Positions 9,416 to 18,857 of a stretch of DNA of 64,000 bases are shown here, piece by piece. The DNA lies in NCBI GenBank assembly GCA_964036045.1, contig OZ038378.1:159162576-159226575 (forward strand), read 5' to 3'. A model generated the notes under the pieces. That model was not told where the DNA came from, did not search any database, and saw only the letters and a program-made list of their open reading frames with translations. The stretch comes from Eutreptiella sp. 'Long Island Sound 2002' (Eukaryota > Euglenozoa > Euglenophyceae > Eutreptiales > Eutreptiaceae). Position 1 is the stretch's first letter, and each line of letters opens with the position of its first letter. Both the position numbers and the translations under genes were made by a program.

Positions 9416-10439
9416 CCACCCATGCAAAGTTTTGAGAATTGACAACGAATTGACCGCCGTTCTCCCTTCCCCACAAGTTACTGAGGTTTTTAGGGTGCAA
9501 CAGGGGTTTAACTTTGTTGATGATACCCAACAAGCGCGGAATGCGAAGGGGTCTTGCAACGGCTCTCGGAGGTGTTGGGCATGCGCACCAACTGTGCCAC
9601 TGATGACACAAGGCACAAACATCCACCTCACCATCCAGTGCATGAGGGCATAATCACCAGTGCCTGGTGCGGACATGAGTTGGCACATGGTCCCAAGGAG
9701 GGATGGTGTGCCTGGCATACACCCGGCACAATTTCAGACAAATGGCCCAGGCTTTCAGTCCCAAATCGGTCCTCTCCCATAGACCAGAAATTTGCCACTG
9801 TACTAGCCAAATCAAACCCACAGCCATCCCTCAAGAATACAATGAAACACCAAATCACCCAATTCAAAGTGCACAAAACATGTGGCATCTACTTTGCAGT
9901 GGCAGGGCACCAACATACCAACATACCAACAGCCGCCCATATTCCACTACCTTGGCCACCTTATCGCTCATCCAGCATTGGCCCAAACAGCCCCGGGTGA
10001 TTTCATTCATAGGCACGGTGTATGCCGGACCTCACGCAATACTGGTGCCTCCCCCTAAATGCATGGGGTCATCAACACCGTGCTTATGCTACCTTGGATG
10101 TGCTGCGGCCTTTGCACCCCAAACGCCGCTAGGTTTTGGCACTGTCTACACCGGGATCAGGTGGGGCGAGGTTCGGCAGAGTAGGGGTCTGACTTACCCC
10201 AGCTGACCTAACCTGATGTATATGAACACGCTTTGCTGTGCACCGTTTTGAGCTAAACAAAGTTGGTCGAGCATGAGGTGAGGATCATTCCGGTAACTTG
10301 GGGGGCGCACTTGTGCGCAATACGCGCAGTGCAACTATTTGGGCGTCGGGCCGTACTCGAGACCCATACTTTGTGATATGACGGGCATCATTGGTGTTTG
10401 AGAGTAGGTTTTGCTGCTTCTTCCAAATTGGGAGTATAT

Positions 10440-10575
10440 CATTTTGGATTTTTACCCAGTTTCACCCATTTCCACCCTTTCTCACACTTTTTTGTTCATT
10501 TCCACTGCATCCACTCTTTTCTAGGTTGATTTCTCCCCACCATGGGGACCCTGAGAAGGCACGGGTGATGTAGCC
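10440..10575 (+). repeat. Pyrimidine-rich dispersed repeat, related inverted copy at 38.07-38.25 kb
   Basis: It contains TTTCACCCATTTCCACCC, CTTTTCTAGGTTGATT, and then GGGGACCCTGAGAAGGCACG with GGTGATG. The reverse complement of 38070-38245 shows the same elements with about 20-25 percent difference by eye, but in a rearranged order. Confidence 0.5.
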
Positions 10576-12396
10576 ATATTGATGAATCGGCAATGCAAGA
10601 TGGATACCTGGGGAAATAAACTGGATATTTTCTACCCAAGCTAAGGCTCTCCCATCCTAAGCGGTCTCCCATCCCGGAAGCTGGACACTCTGAAATTTTA
10701 GCTGAATATTGTAGTCTCAATTCTGATTCAAATCCGATTAACTGCCATTCAGTTGCTTGGCCAAGCCATGGCCATGGAAACCCCTGTGTCTCTAGACATC
10801 TGGTATCCTATGTTCCTCACCAATACCCGGGGTGGCGACCATTGCCGTTCATGGCTTTTCCCATTGTGCATGATGTCTTCTGTCAAGGGAAGGTAGCTTG
10901 CAACTGTTTTGAGCTAGGGTAGTTCGGATCACCTGATTTTAAGGGTGTTTGGAAGGGGTGTGCCTGGGGGCTCTTCGGGGGGAAACTAGTCTAAAAGTAG
11001 CGTGTAGTGTGCGTGTAGTGCAAGGCCGCCCCTTGAAAACCTTTATATTGTGGCCTCCGCCCCAACAAGCTCCCTCCCCTCGGGGGGGGGGGGGGGGGCT
11101 GGGCAGGGTCGGGGCGATCCACGAGACGCCCGCGGTGTCGCGATAGTCCAGCCAACATGTGCTCTTCAACGCAGGCAGGCGGGCAACTCTTGTTGCCATG
11201 GAGCTCACACGCCCCTCCCCCTTGGGAGGGCTAGCCGGGGCGCCCAATGCGCCCCCCACTCGGGAGGGCAGGCACCGCCGCGGCGGTTGCACGGGAGGGC
11301 AAGTGTGGAAGAGACCTAGTCTCGACCGTCTCGTCCCTCTGTGCCGTTCCATGGGGGGGGGGGGGGGGGGGGGCACCACCGGGGAGGTGGGTTCTGAACT
11401 CTTAATCAACTCACCACCCCAGCCCCCCGCCCTCTGTACATAGGCCTACGGACATCAATAGTAACCGTGCCAGGGGACGGTAATGGACAGTCCCAGACCA
11501 TGTGTCTAAAGTGCTGAACAATGTTGAACACTTGTTGATGGTTTCAGACAGAACAAAAAAAAGGACATCAATAGTCAAAGTACCCTCTTTATGTACATTT
11601 CACCCCATTCGGGTGGTGGGTGCTGGGGGTTGTCCCCCACTCAAAGTGATTGGTTCTCACACATCACATGTACTGACATTGGCACCTGAAGATGGGGGGA
11701 ATCATCATTGCATGCCACTTAGTCCTCTTGGAGGTGCCCGGTTGAAGGCACCTGCACTCTTTTGTGTGTGTTTATTGGGTTCGCCCTGAGGCACAAGGTG
11801 TGCCATGTCTCGGGCCTGAGCCCCCCTGCTCTGGTGCAGAAGGATGCTGTAGGGGGAATATTGGTGCGCTAGGCAATTTTTTTTACCATCTCCCACCCTT
11901 GCCTGTTTTTGCCCCCCCTCACCAAACAATCTGGAGTACCTTCTCGCCGTGTCTAAGAATCTGCCCTGTCCTGTGCACCCAGTTTATGATGATGGCAAGG
12001 GTGGTGGTTGGAAGTGGTGGGGGTGACATTTTGTGTTGTTGAATTCTGATATTTCGGCTTATGCAACGTGCTTTGCACAGAAGGTTTGCGGTCTAGTGCG
12101 GTCTACTTGGGGGACTTCCTCAGGTGGGGATAAACTTGGGGCTAGAGATAGGATACTTAATACAAAGGTAGCGCGCCGGGCGCACGCTGGGCAAACATTC
12201 CCCCGTGGCACGCCCCTGTCCTCTAGTTCAGGTAGGGCGACGTGGGTCATTGGTGGTTGGGTGCATGGGTGGGCAGGTGTGCAGAAATGCCCGGGGGCAA
12301 CATGCTCACCCGCCGTTGCAAATCTTTGTGCTGCTGTGCACACACTGTGCGTAAACTGGCCCTCTGATCTGGCCGTTCGTCCTCACGTCTCTACAG

Positions 12397-12933
12397 GCAA
12401 CACCATTGCAGCCCTCGGCATATGGGCCTATGAGCGCAGCCCGCCCACAATACGTGTCGGCGCTGCGCTTCACCAATGATGAGCTGCTGCAGGTGCACAG
12501 CGAGGCCGCGTACCATGCCCTGATCAAGGCGCAGGCGGCTGCGCGGGGCTTCCTAACCCGTAAGCGGGTGCTGGAGTTGCTGGCGGAGAGCAGCAGCGTT
12601 ACAGGCTCCCGCCCCTCCACCCGAGAGGGAGGGTCCCGTCCCTGTTCCCAAGAGGGGGGGATCCGCCGCCGATTTGGAAGTGGGAGGGCTGCTCCTCTTC
12701 TGGTGCTGGATAATGACCAAAGTCTAGTCCTCGTGGAACAGACCTGCACCACCCCCACGCTAGTCACAACCCCACCTGCAGCACCACCACAGCCCCGGTA
12801 TGGTAAGCTGAAGGCGGATGTGACCAATTTGGTGTCAGGGCTGGAGACACGGCATCAGACCATGCGCAGCACTGTATGGCAGCAGGACCAACACCTGCAG
12901 CAGATGGCGTCACGGTCGCAGCTCAACTGGGAG
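12397..12933 (+). CDS. Large IQ/SPRG protein, exon a (IQ motif)
   Basis: This is the first exon I can support of the large gene. It follows CGTCTCTACAG (a second acceptor, CATTGCAG, lies 15 bases downstream in the same phase) and ends ...SQLNWE before GTCCCC. It carries an IQ calmodulin-binding motif, ALIKAQAAARGFLTRKRVLELL, at 12502-12570, preceded by an acidic amphipathic stretch. After a Ser/Gly/Arg-rich linker comes a helix-prone segment (LVSGLETRHQTMRSTVWQQ). The first in-frame ATG is at 12430; the real start may be there or in an unseen upstream exon. The exon ends in phase 0, matching the next one. The protein is not recognised; IQ motifs bind calmodulin or related EF-hand proteins. 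Confidence 0.6.
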
Positions 12934-14048
12934 GTCCCCCCATCAACTTATCTGAGCCTTGATTTGCTTGCTCGATCCCACCTGCTCGCTCAATTTCCGT
13001 GCACTTGTACTCCTGATCCCACCTTTCAATGCCCCATCGTACTGGACCCCTGCACCTGGGTAGTGCTGTGGGCCTCAGGTTCCCAAAATGCTTTCCACTT
13101 TTTTTTTAAGGACGGATGCATTCCTGGGAAGCACAACGCAACCGGGAACAATACCTTTCCTTTTCTGCATTGCATCATACCAAGGGGGGCGGCCAGTTCG
13201 AATCCAGACATCCCCCCCCCCCCCTCCAGACCCCCAAGGGTAGGGTAGGGTAGGGTAGGGTAGGGTAGGGTAGGGTAGGGTAGGGTAGGGTAGGGTAGGG
13301 TAGGGTAGGGTAGGGTAGGGTAGGGTAGGGTAGGGTAGGGTCGGGTCGGGTCGGGTAGGGTAGGGTAGGGTACCCTACCCTACCCTACCCTACCCTACCC
13401 TACCCTACCCTGTTGTTGGCTGCCGCATGATTGAAGGTGTTCCCCACATGCAGTGTAGCCACCTGCAATCCGGCCACCTGCCTGCCTAAAGCAGAGCTCT
13501 GGGGACATACACACTAAACTGCATAGTCTCCCATTGGATGGGCGGAGGGAGCTATGAATTATGGGGCCCACACTTCCATAGTAGTGGGGGACGCTGGTGG
13601 TCCTTGGCAAGGCAGCCTAACGCTGCTTGCCCTCCACTAGGGAATGCACAGCAGGAGGAGCAGTCTGGATGAGGAAGAGGAGGCTCTCAGGGGAGGGGTC
13701 AGGAAACGTCCCAACCTGCCAGACCGTACTCGTACTCCACCCTCCACAGGGGGCGCACTGTGCGCTGTGCGACAAGTTGGCTGTTTTCCACCACCGGTAG
13801 CCAGGGACCCATGGTGCTGCATTCCGCACCCACCGACGCTGTTTTGAATGGATCGTGCATCCTTCTGTAGGGGGGTGGTTTTCAGGGGTGTTCCCGGGAT
13901 AAACAACGTATTAATTGGCGCTGTGCCCGCGCTGTGCGAAAACGCCCCCACAGTTCCCGCCCGTGCCACAGCCCACAGTCCCTTACCCCACCCCAACCAA
14001 CCGCACGTCTCGCAGCACACACTCCCCGCGCACCCCATGCCACTTCAG
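12934..14048 (+). other. Intron 1 of the large gene, with telomere-like array
   Basis: It is bounded by GT (GAG|GTCCCC) and AG (CACTTCAG|GAG) and keeps phase 0. It contains the head-to-head TAGGG/CCCTA array and a degenerate tRNA-like B box (AGTTCGAATCC near 13196). Open frames inside it are not protein-like. Confidence 0.55.
13238..13411 (+). repeat. Head-to-head telomere-like array (TAGGG)~26 / (CCCTA)~8
   Basis: About 26 TAGGG units, including three adjacent TCGGG variants at 13341-13355, run into the palindrome GGGTACCC at 13368-13375 and continue as about eight CCCTA units. The G-rich strand points toward the centre from both sides, the arrangement left by fusion of two chromosome ends. 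The 40-bp right arm can pair fully with the left arm. The pentamer is not the usual plant/algal TTTAGGG, so telomeric identity is inference. Confidence 0.9.
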
Positions 14049-14357
14049 GAGGCCGCACAGCGCGTCGGCATCGAGGAGGACGAGGGGCTGAGCCGCAAGC
14101 GCCTGTACAAGGCCATGGCACGTGACCAGGAGGCGCTGCGGGTCCACAAGATGAAGCTCGAGGACCACGCGAGGCTGGCGAAGGCGGGCCACCTCCTCCG
14201 GCAGCAGCAGCAGGTCTTGCAGGACCTGCAGGTGCTGGAGCGGGCGGAGCTCTCACGGGAGCTTCTGCAGGACCGCGAGGGTCTCGAGAAGGGGCTGTTG
14301 AAGGAGCACCTGCAGACGCTGGAGGGATTGAAGAGCACGGAGGCATTGCAGCGGAAG
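14049..14357 (+). CDS. Large IQ/SPRG protein, exon b (coiled coil)
   Basis: The exon lies between CACTTCAG and AAG|GTGCTG, phase 0 at both ends, 103 codons. It begins EAAQRVGIEEDEGLSRKRLY and is charged and helical throughout (ARDQEALRVHKMKLEDHARL, LLRQQQQVLQDLQVLERAEL, LLQDREGLEKGLLKEHLQ), typical of a coiled coil. It joins exon a to read ...LNWE-EAAQR without a break. Very high GC at third codon positions matches its neighbours. Its role is presumably dimerisation or filament binding (inference). Confidence 0.65.
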
Positions 14358-14930
14358 GTGCTGCCTCCCCTCCAACCTCTGGCCGCCCTGTCCTGCCTCC
14401 CTCTGGCTCTTGCACGACAGGTACAGGGAACACGCACAGCACAATGGGCAAAGCCCTTTGTCGTGCCATGCACGCATGGCTTTTGCCCCCCCCCCCCCCT
14501 CCCCCTACCGCAGGGCATATGTAGCCATTCATTGAATCCGCTTTGGGAACCCCATGTGGCCGCGGTTATGGTGGTTAGAGGGATCTTTGCCCGTGGGCAG
14601 TCATGGGGGGACCAGGAAGTTCACACGAAACCCCAAAAAGTTTTTGGGTTTCCCTAAATTGTCTTTGGATAATGCCCACAGTGTGCAGTGTGAAGGAAGT
14701 CCTCCCATGCCACAGCAAGCACTCTCCACTGCTGACGCCACCAGTCAGATGCCTAGAAGTGCAGACCATCACATATCTGGAGCCTGGCTTTGCCTGTGCA
14801 GTGCAGTCTGCGGCCACACACTGTCATTTACCCCACCCACGACCCCTCCCTCTCGGTTGTACCCCGCCCACCACTGCACCCCCTGCGATGCAGTCCCCAT
14901 TTGAGACCCTCCATCTCCTCTGCTGTGCAG
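14358..14930 (+). other. Intron 2 of the large gene
   Basis: 573 bases, GTGCTG...GTGCAG. It contains a poly-C run near 14487-14503; no other feature is seen. Confidence 0.55.
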
Positions 14931-15533
14931 GCCCTCCTGCCGCCCCTGACACCCCAGCAGCTGGTGGAGGCGGTGCTGGCCCTGCGGAAGGCTGAGGAAG
15001 ACCAACGGCTCGCGCTTGTGGCGGACTACCACTGGGGCCTGGACACGATGCGCCGGGAGCAGCTGGAGGAGCGGGCGGGGCTCCCGCCGCCCGGGCAGGC
15101 GGTGGACTCGGACGGCATGTGGACGCACATGGCCCTGGAGGCGCTGGAGGAGTCGGAGCAGAGCCACCGCGAGGACCTGCTGCTGCAGTTTGAGGCGGAG
15201 CTGGACGCCTTAATCCCGCCGGCGGTCAAGCGGCAGTACGTGCAGACGCTGCGGGCCCTCTCCGGGTCGAAGCGGACGGACCTGCAGGCGCGGCGCTCGC
15301 ACAAAGCGGCCCGGCCCGCGCCCGGTGCCGCCGCGGCCAGCGACTCGGTGCAACGGCTGGTGGCGCTGGCCCTGGCGGCGCTGGAGGAGACCGAGGCCGG
15401 CGCGCGCGGCGCGTGCGTTGTGGAGTGGGAGCGGGGCATTGACCGCCTGGTGCACCACAACGCCCAGCACCAGTTGGACCTCCGGCTGCGGGCTGTGGAG
15501 CAGCAGCAGCAGCAGCAGCATCAGGAAGCACAG
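14931..15533 (+). CDS. Large IQ/SPRG protein, exon c (helical repeats)
   Basis: The 201-codon exon runs from TGCTGTGCAG|GCC to CACAG|GTGCTT, phase 0 at both ends. It holds three related helical units: QQLVEAVLALRKAEEDQRLA..., HMALEALEESEQSHREDLLL... and LVALALAALEETEAGARGAC... . Each has an 'ALxALExxE' core followed by a second charged helix with a hydrophobic ladder. The exon ends in a polyglutamine run (QQQQQQ from CAG repeats). The same core returns in exons d and e. No catalytic residues are evident; the exon is structural in appearance. Confidence 0.7.
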
Positions 15534-16966
15534 GTGCTTGCCTGCATTTCTCTACCTCCCTGACCCCCCCCCCCCCAACACTGCCCCTTTGATTTTTCGA
15601 GGACAACGAAGATGCGCCTTTTCCCGACTTTGGTGTGCATTGCCCCATTTGCATGTGATTCTGTTTGCATCTGCCCCCGTTTCTGTCTGTCAATCCATCC
15701 CCCTTGGTCTCAGGTCAGCAGGTTTCAGCCACCTCTGGCGACTGTTGAACCCGCCCCCTTCACACCCAACCCAACGGGGGGGACAACCAACCCGCCTCTT
15801 GGTGCGTGGCGCCCTCCCCAGAAGGTGAACACGTACGGCCACCCCCTCGCTTGGCTGTGGACAAGCAATGCAAACACTTTATTCGCAAGCGCTCAGACCA
15901 GCGCATTGCGCCAGGAACACCAACCGGCCCACTCAGCCCTTTCAAACCCCACGCACCCCTGATGTGTTGCCCTCGGTGACCCGGAACCCTGGCCCTGTGG
16001 GGCACTTCCCACATCCCATATTCCCGGTCATGTCCAAGACTTCATGTGAAGCATGGCCGGCGCCGGCACGGGAGGGACGCCGCGTGTGCGCAGCGCGACA
16101 ACTTTCCCCCTCGCAAATACCAAACGTCTTTTTCCCCATCGCCCGAACGCCCCCCCCCCCCCCTCGTCTGTGGACAGGCGATGCGGCATTTTCCTCCTCA
16201 ACGCCCAAACCTGGGCCTCCCTCCGGGTGGTGGTCGTGGGTCCCCCAACAGATTCGCACCAAGGCCACGAGGGGGGGGGGGGCGGGCCTCAACCCCCGGT
16301 GGCCCTCACAGAGGGCGCATCGCCGTGCGATTTGCAGAGATCACTCTGTGCCCAGGCTTGCCAAGAGAGTCCTCTGTGGCCACTGAGTTTCGTAAGCAAC
16401 GAGCCGTGGGCCAGTCCCAACCTGCTAATAACACCTGCCGGAACTCACCTCGAAGAGGGTTGGTAGATCAAGCGCAGGCGCAGGCGTTGTGCATCCCCCC
16501 CCCCGTTTTTTTGGTCGTGCGTGCAGCATCCCCCAAGTTGTGGCATCGGATGTCCAACCCCTTGTGAAATCATCATTTTGGGCCAGAAAATGATCCCCTG
16601 CAATTCCATGCACGGGCTGCATTCCATCACCCGCCTCACACCCGCCTCACACCCGCCTCAGCCGGTGTTATGAGCAAGTATGGGCCGGCCGCCACTCGGT
16701 AAGACCTGCTCTGGTCACGCCCAGAGCTCACAAAGGAGCAGCTGCAACCAGCGCACCGCTCCCTGGGACCCCGCTCTTTGTGATGACGCCTCGGCCGGCG
16801 GACGCTCATGGCCAGCCTTTGTGCCTGACTCCCCGAGGGAGCGTCGGTGCGCCGGGCAAACATTCCCTCCCCCATTGCCATGGTGAACACCTGCTGCTGT
16901 CTCTGCCCGCGTGTGACCTGGCTCTCTGTCCGGCCTCTTTGTGCCGTTGCCCTGACCGCTGTTCAG
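15534..16966 (+). other. Intron 3 of the large gene
   Basis: 1,433 bases, GTGCTT...GTTCAG. Its middle (about 15950-16180) resembles 18490-18745 in intron 4, and it includes one copy of the dispersed repeat listed at 16446. No coding is supported. Confidence 0.5.
16446..16600 (+). repeat. Dispersed ~150-bp repeat, copy 1
   Basis: CACCTCGAAGAG-GGTTGxTAGATCAAGCGCAGGC, then a C run, then GCATACCCC/GCATCCCCC and GATGTCCAACCCCTTGT. It matches 24239-24388 at most positions. The two copies lie in different introns of the same gene, in the same orientation. Confidence 0.75.
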
Positions 16967-17284
16967 GGACGATTGGCGCTGATACACCAACGGGCCCTGA
17001 AGGACGCCGAGGCGATTCTGCACCCGCCCCATGAGGCTCAGGCGCCGGGGCAGCACAGCCACGGCGGTCCGCCTGCCGTGCTGCAGCGGCAGCCGGCCAG
17101 CGCACTTGGGGGATTGATGGCCGTGGCCGTGCGGGCGCTGGAAGACGCAGAGCAGGTGGTCCGCCGCACGCTGCATGCGGAAGCTTTCCAGTACACGCCG
17201 CACATCCGGGACCTGCAGGCCCTCATGCGCAGCTACACCCCACAGAAAGTGCCCCCGGATGCACAGCCGCAGCAGCTGCACCAG
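16967..17284 (+). CDS. Large IQ/SPRG protein, exon d (helical repeat)
   Basis: The 106-codon exon runs from GCTGTTCAG|GGA to CACCAG|GTCCCT, phase 0. It starts GRLALIHQRALKDAEAIL and contains GGLMAVAVRALEDAEQVVRR followed by FQYTPHIRDLQALMRSY. That second unit is nearly the same as the opening of exon e (MAIAVQALEEAEHAVR...LQYTAPLRDLHAVLR), so the two exons are duplicates. It ends in a Gln-rich stretch. No enzyme motif is present. Confidence 0.65.
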
Positions 17285-18857
17285 GTCCCTGCCTCCCTCC
17301 ATCCGTGCATCCGTGCATTTTCCTTCCCCTCCTCCCTCGCGTCTTCCCTTCCTTTCTCCCTACCTCACTCCATTGTTTTGTCTCTCCCCGCCTCCATTCC
17401 TGCGCACACAGCGGTGCCCAGTCCCACTGCATGCCAGCCCACTCACCACACACAACCAGGCCCACTGCCCTGACGTTACACCCCCGGTCCTACACCCCAA
17501 GCCAGCCACATCCTCTACACCGTGGCCGCCAGAACGAGAAAGACATCACCATCTGGAGGAAGGCTCCGACGAGATAACTCTAGAGAGAAGAGCTCAGGGG
17601 GACATGCAGACCGGGCTATGCCTCAATAAAATCATTGAGCCATAGCCCAGTCTGCATGTCCACCTGAGCTTTGACCACCGAAAAATCGCAATTCTTCCGC
17701 CAACCCACGCTGGCCTGACATTGGCGAAGGGTTGGGGCCCCATACGGGGGTGCTTTGGGGGGTGCCTGGGGATGGGGCCTGGGAGTCCAGCCGTGGGTAT
17801 GGGGTTCATGCAGAAGGAAGACATGGAATATGGGACCAGGGTGTGGGTCCGCGCATTGTGGCCACGATAGGCCAAGCAAGCTCTGCCCGCCGTTGTCGCG
17901 ACGGGCTCTGCGCGGTGGACATGCCAAAGGCAATTGCATTTTGAAGGTGGATCCCCCCCCTCCCACCAGGTGGTCCGACGGAATACTCCTCAGCTGACAA
18001 TCAGGTTTCTGCCAGAAATCAACTCTGGGCCACTTTTAGTACACAAATTGTGTTTCAGACAGGAAGCCGCCCCCTTCCCACTTGGTCTCCTTCCCACTTT
18101 GTTTATGTATGCCCCCCCCCCCCCCCCCACAAGTCACCCAAAGACACAGCACCGTATGGGGAGCCACCGACCACAAGCACAAGCCTGGGGGACCACTGCG
18201 GAGGGCCCAGGAGATCGCCCCAAGGGAGTGCGAAGAGGGAGAGCCGGGGGGGGGGGAAGGCAGTGATGTATTAGAGCGGCCGTGCACCGTAGGAGGAGGG
18301 GGGGGTGCCCCCCCCCCCTGGCCTCCCCCTCCCCCCCTCCTTCCTCCTCTTCCAATCTTTGAGGCTGACAGCCAAGATTTTGCTCCGGTGTATGTATTTC
18401 CTGGACAGTTTACCCTGCGGCGCGCAGTGAGCGCTCCCAGGGCCAAGCCACCCTGTTTTTTCTACAAAAGGCAAAATGCCTGGAAATGCTGTGCACCACC
18501 GATGCCTAACACTTGGTGATCCGGAACCCCCTGGCCCCGTGTTACCCTTCCCACATCATTTGTGGTGGGTGAGCACCCCCCAAACTTCACTGTCATGGGG
18601 ATGACTGAAGGTGACGCATGCCGCCACCGCCGGCGCGGGAGGGACGCCGGGGCAGAGGCAGCACTGGTGAGCAGAGGCACCACTGTCCCCTTCTCGCCCA
18701 TCAACAGAAGCTCTCCCCACTTGTCTGTGGACAAGCCATGTGGACAATGTCCCCCCGAACACTCAAAGCGCCGACCGGCACATCCACCGCGCCGGCATGG
18801 CACACCGCCCACGCTCGCAAGCGTCCCCGCCCCCTCCCTCCCTCCCCATCCCTCCAG
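17285..18857 (+). other. Intron 4 of the large gene, with a long hairpin
   Basis: 1,573 bases, GTCCCT...CTCCAG, including the hairpin at 17591-17670 and poly-C runs near 18113-18128 and 18310. Its 3' half resembles intron 3. Confidence 0.5.
17591..17670 (+). repeat. Near-perfect 37-bp inverted repeat (hairpin)
   Basis: The left arm 17592-17627 (GCTCAGGGGGACATGCAGAC...) pairs with the right arm 17634-17669 at 33 of 36 positions, with a six-base loop AAAATC; one more A-T pair closes the base. It could be a small-RNA precursor-like hairpin, a tiny foldback element or an inverted duplication. It lies wholly inside intron 4 on the sense strand. Confidence 0.9.

Larger units (their letters stand above)
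8203..12396. other. No gene supported; dispersed repeats and homopolymer runs
   Basis: Open frames are present but low in complexity or not protein-like. The parts I can describe are three diverged copies of a roughly 70-bp unit (8670-9415), a CATTTCCAC-rich stretch with an inverted relative at 38 kb (10440-10575), and long G runs near 11083 and 11351. The upstream part of the large gene, including its promoter and any first exon, may lie in the last few kilobases but is not recognisable. Confidence 0.4.

Noticed and set aside
9554-10206. Overlapping 148- and 167-codon ORFs as a gene
   Set aside because: Neither has a domain, a good start context or consistent codon use, and they overlap in different frames.
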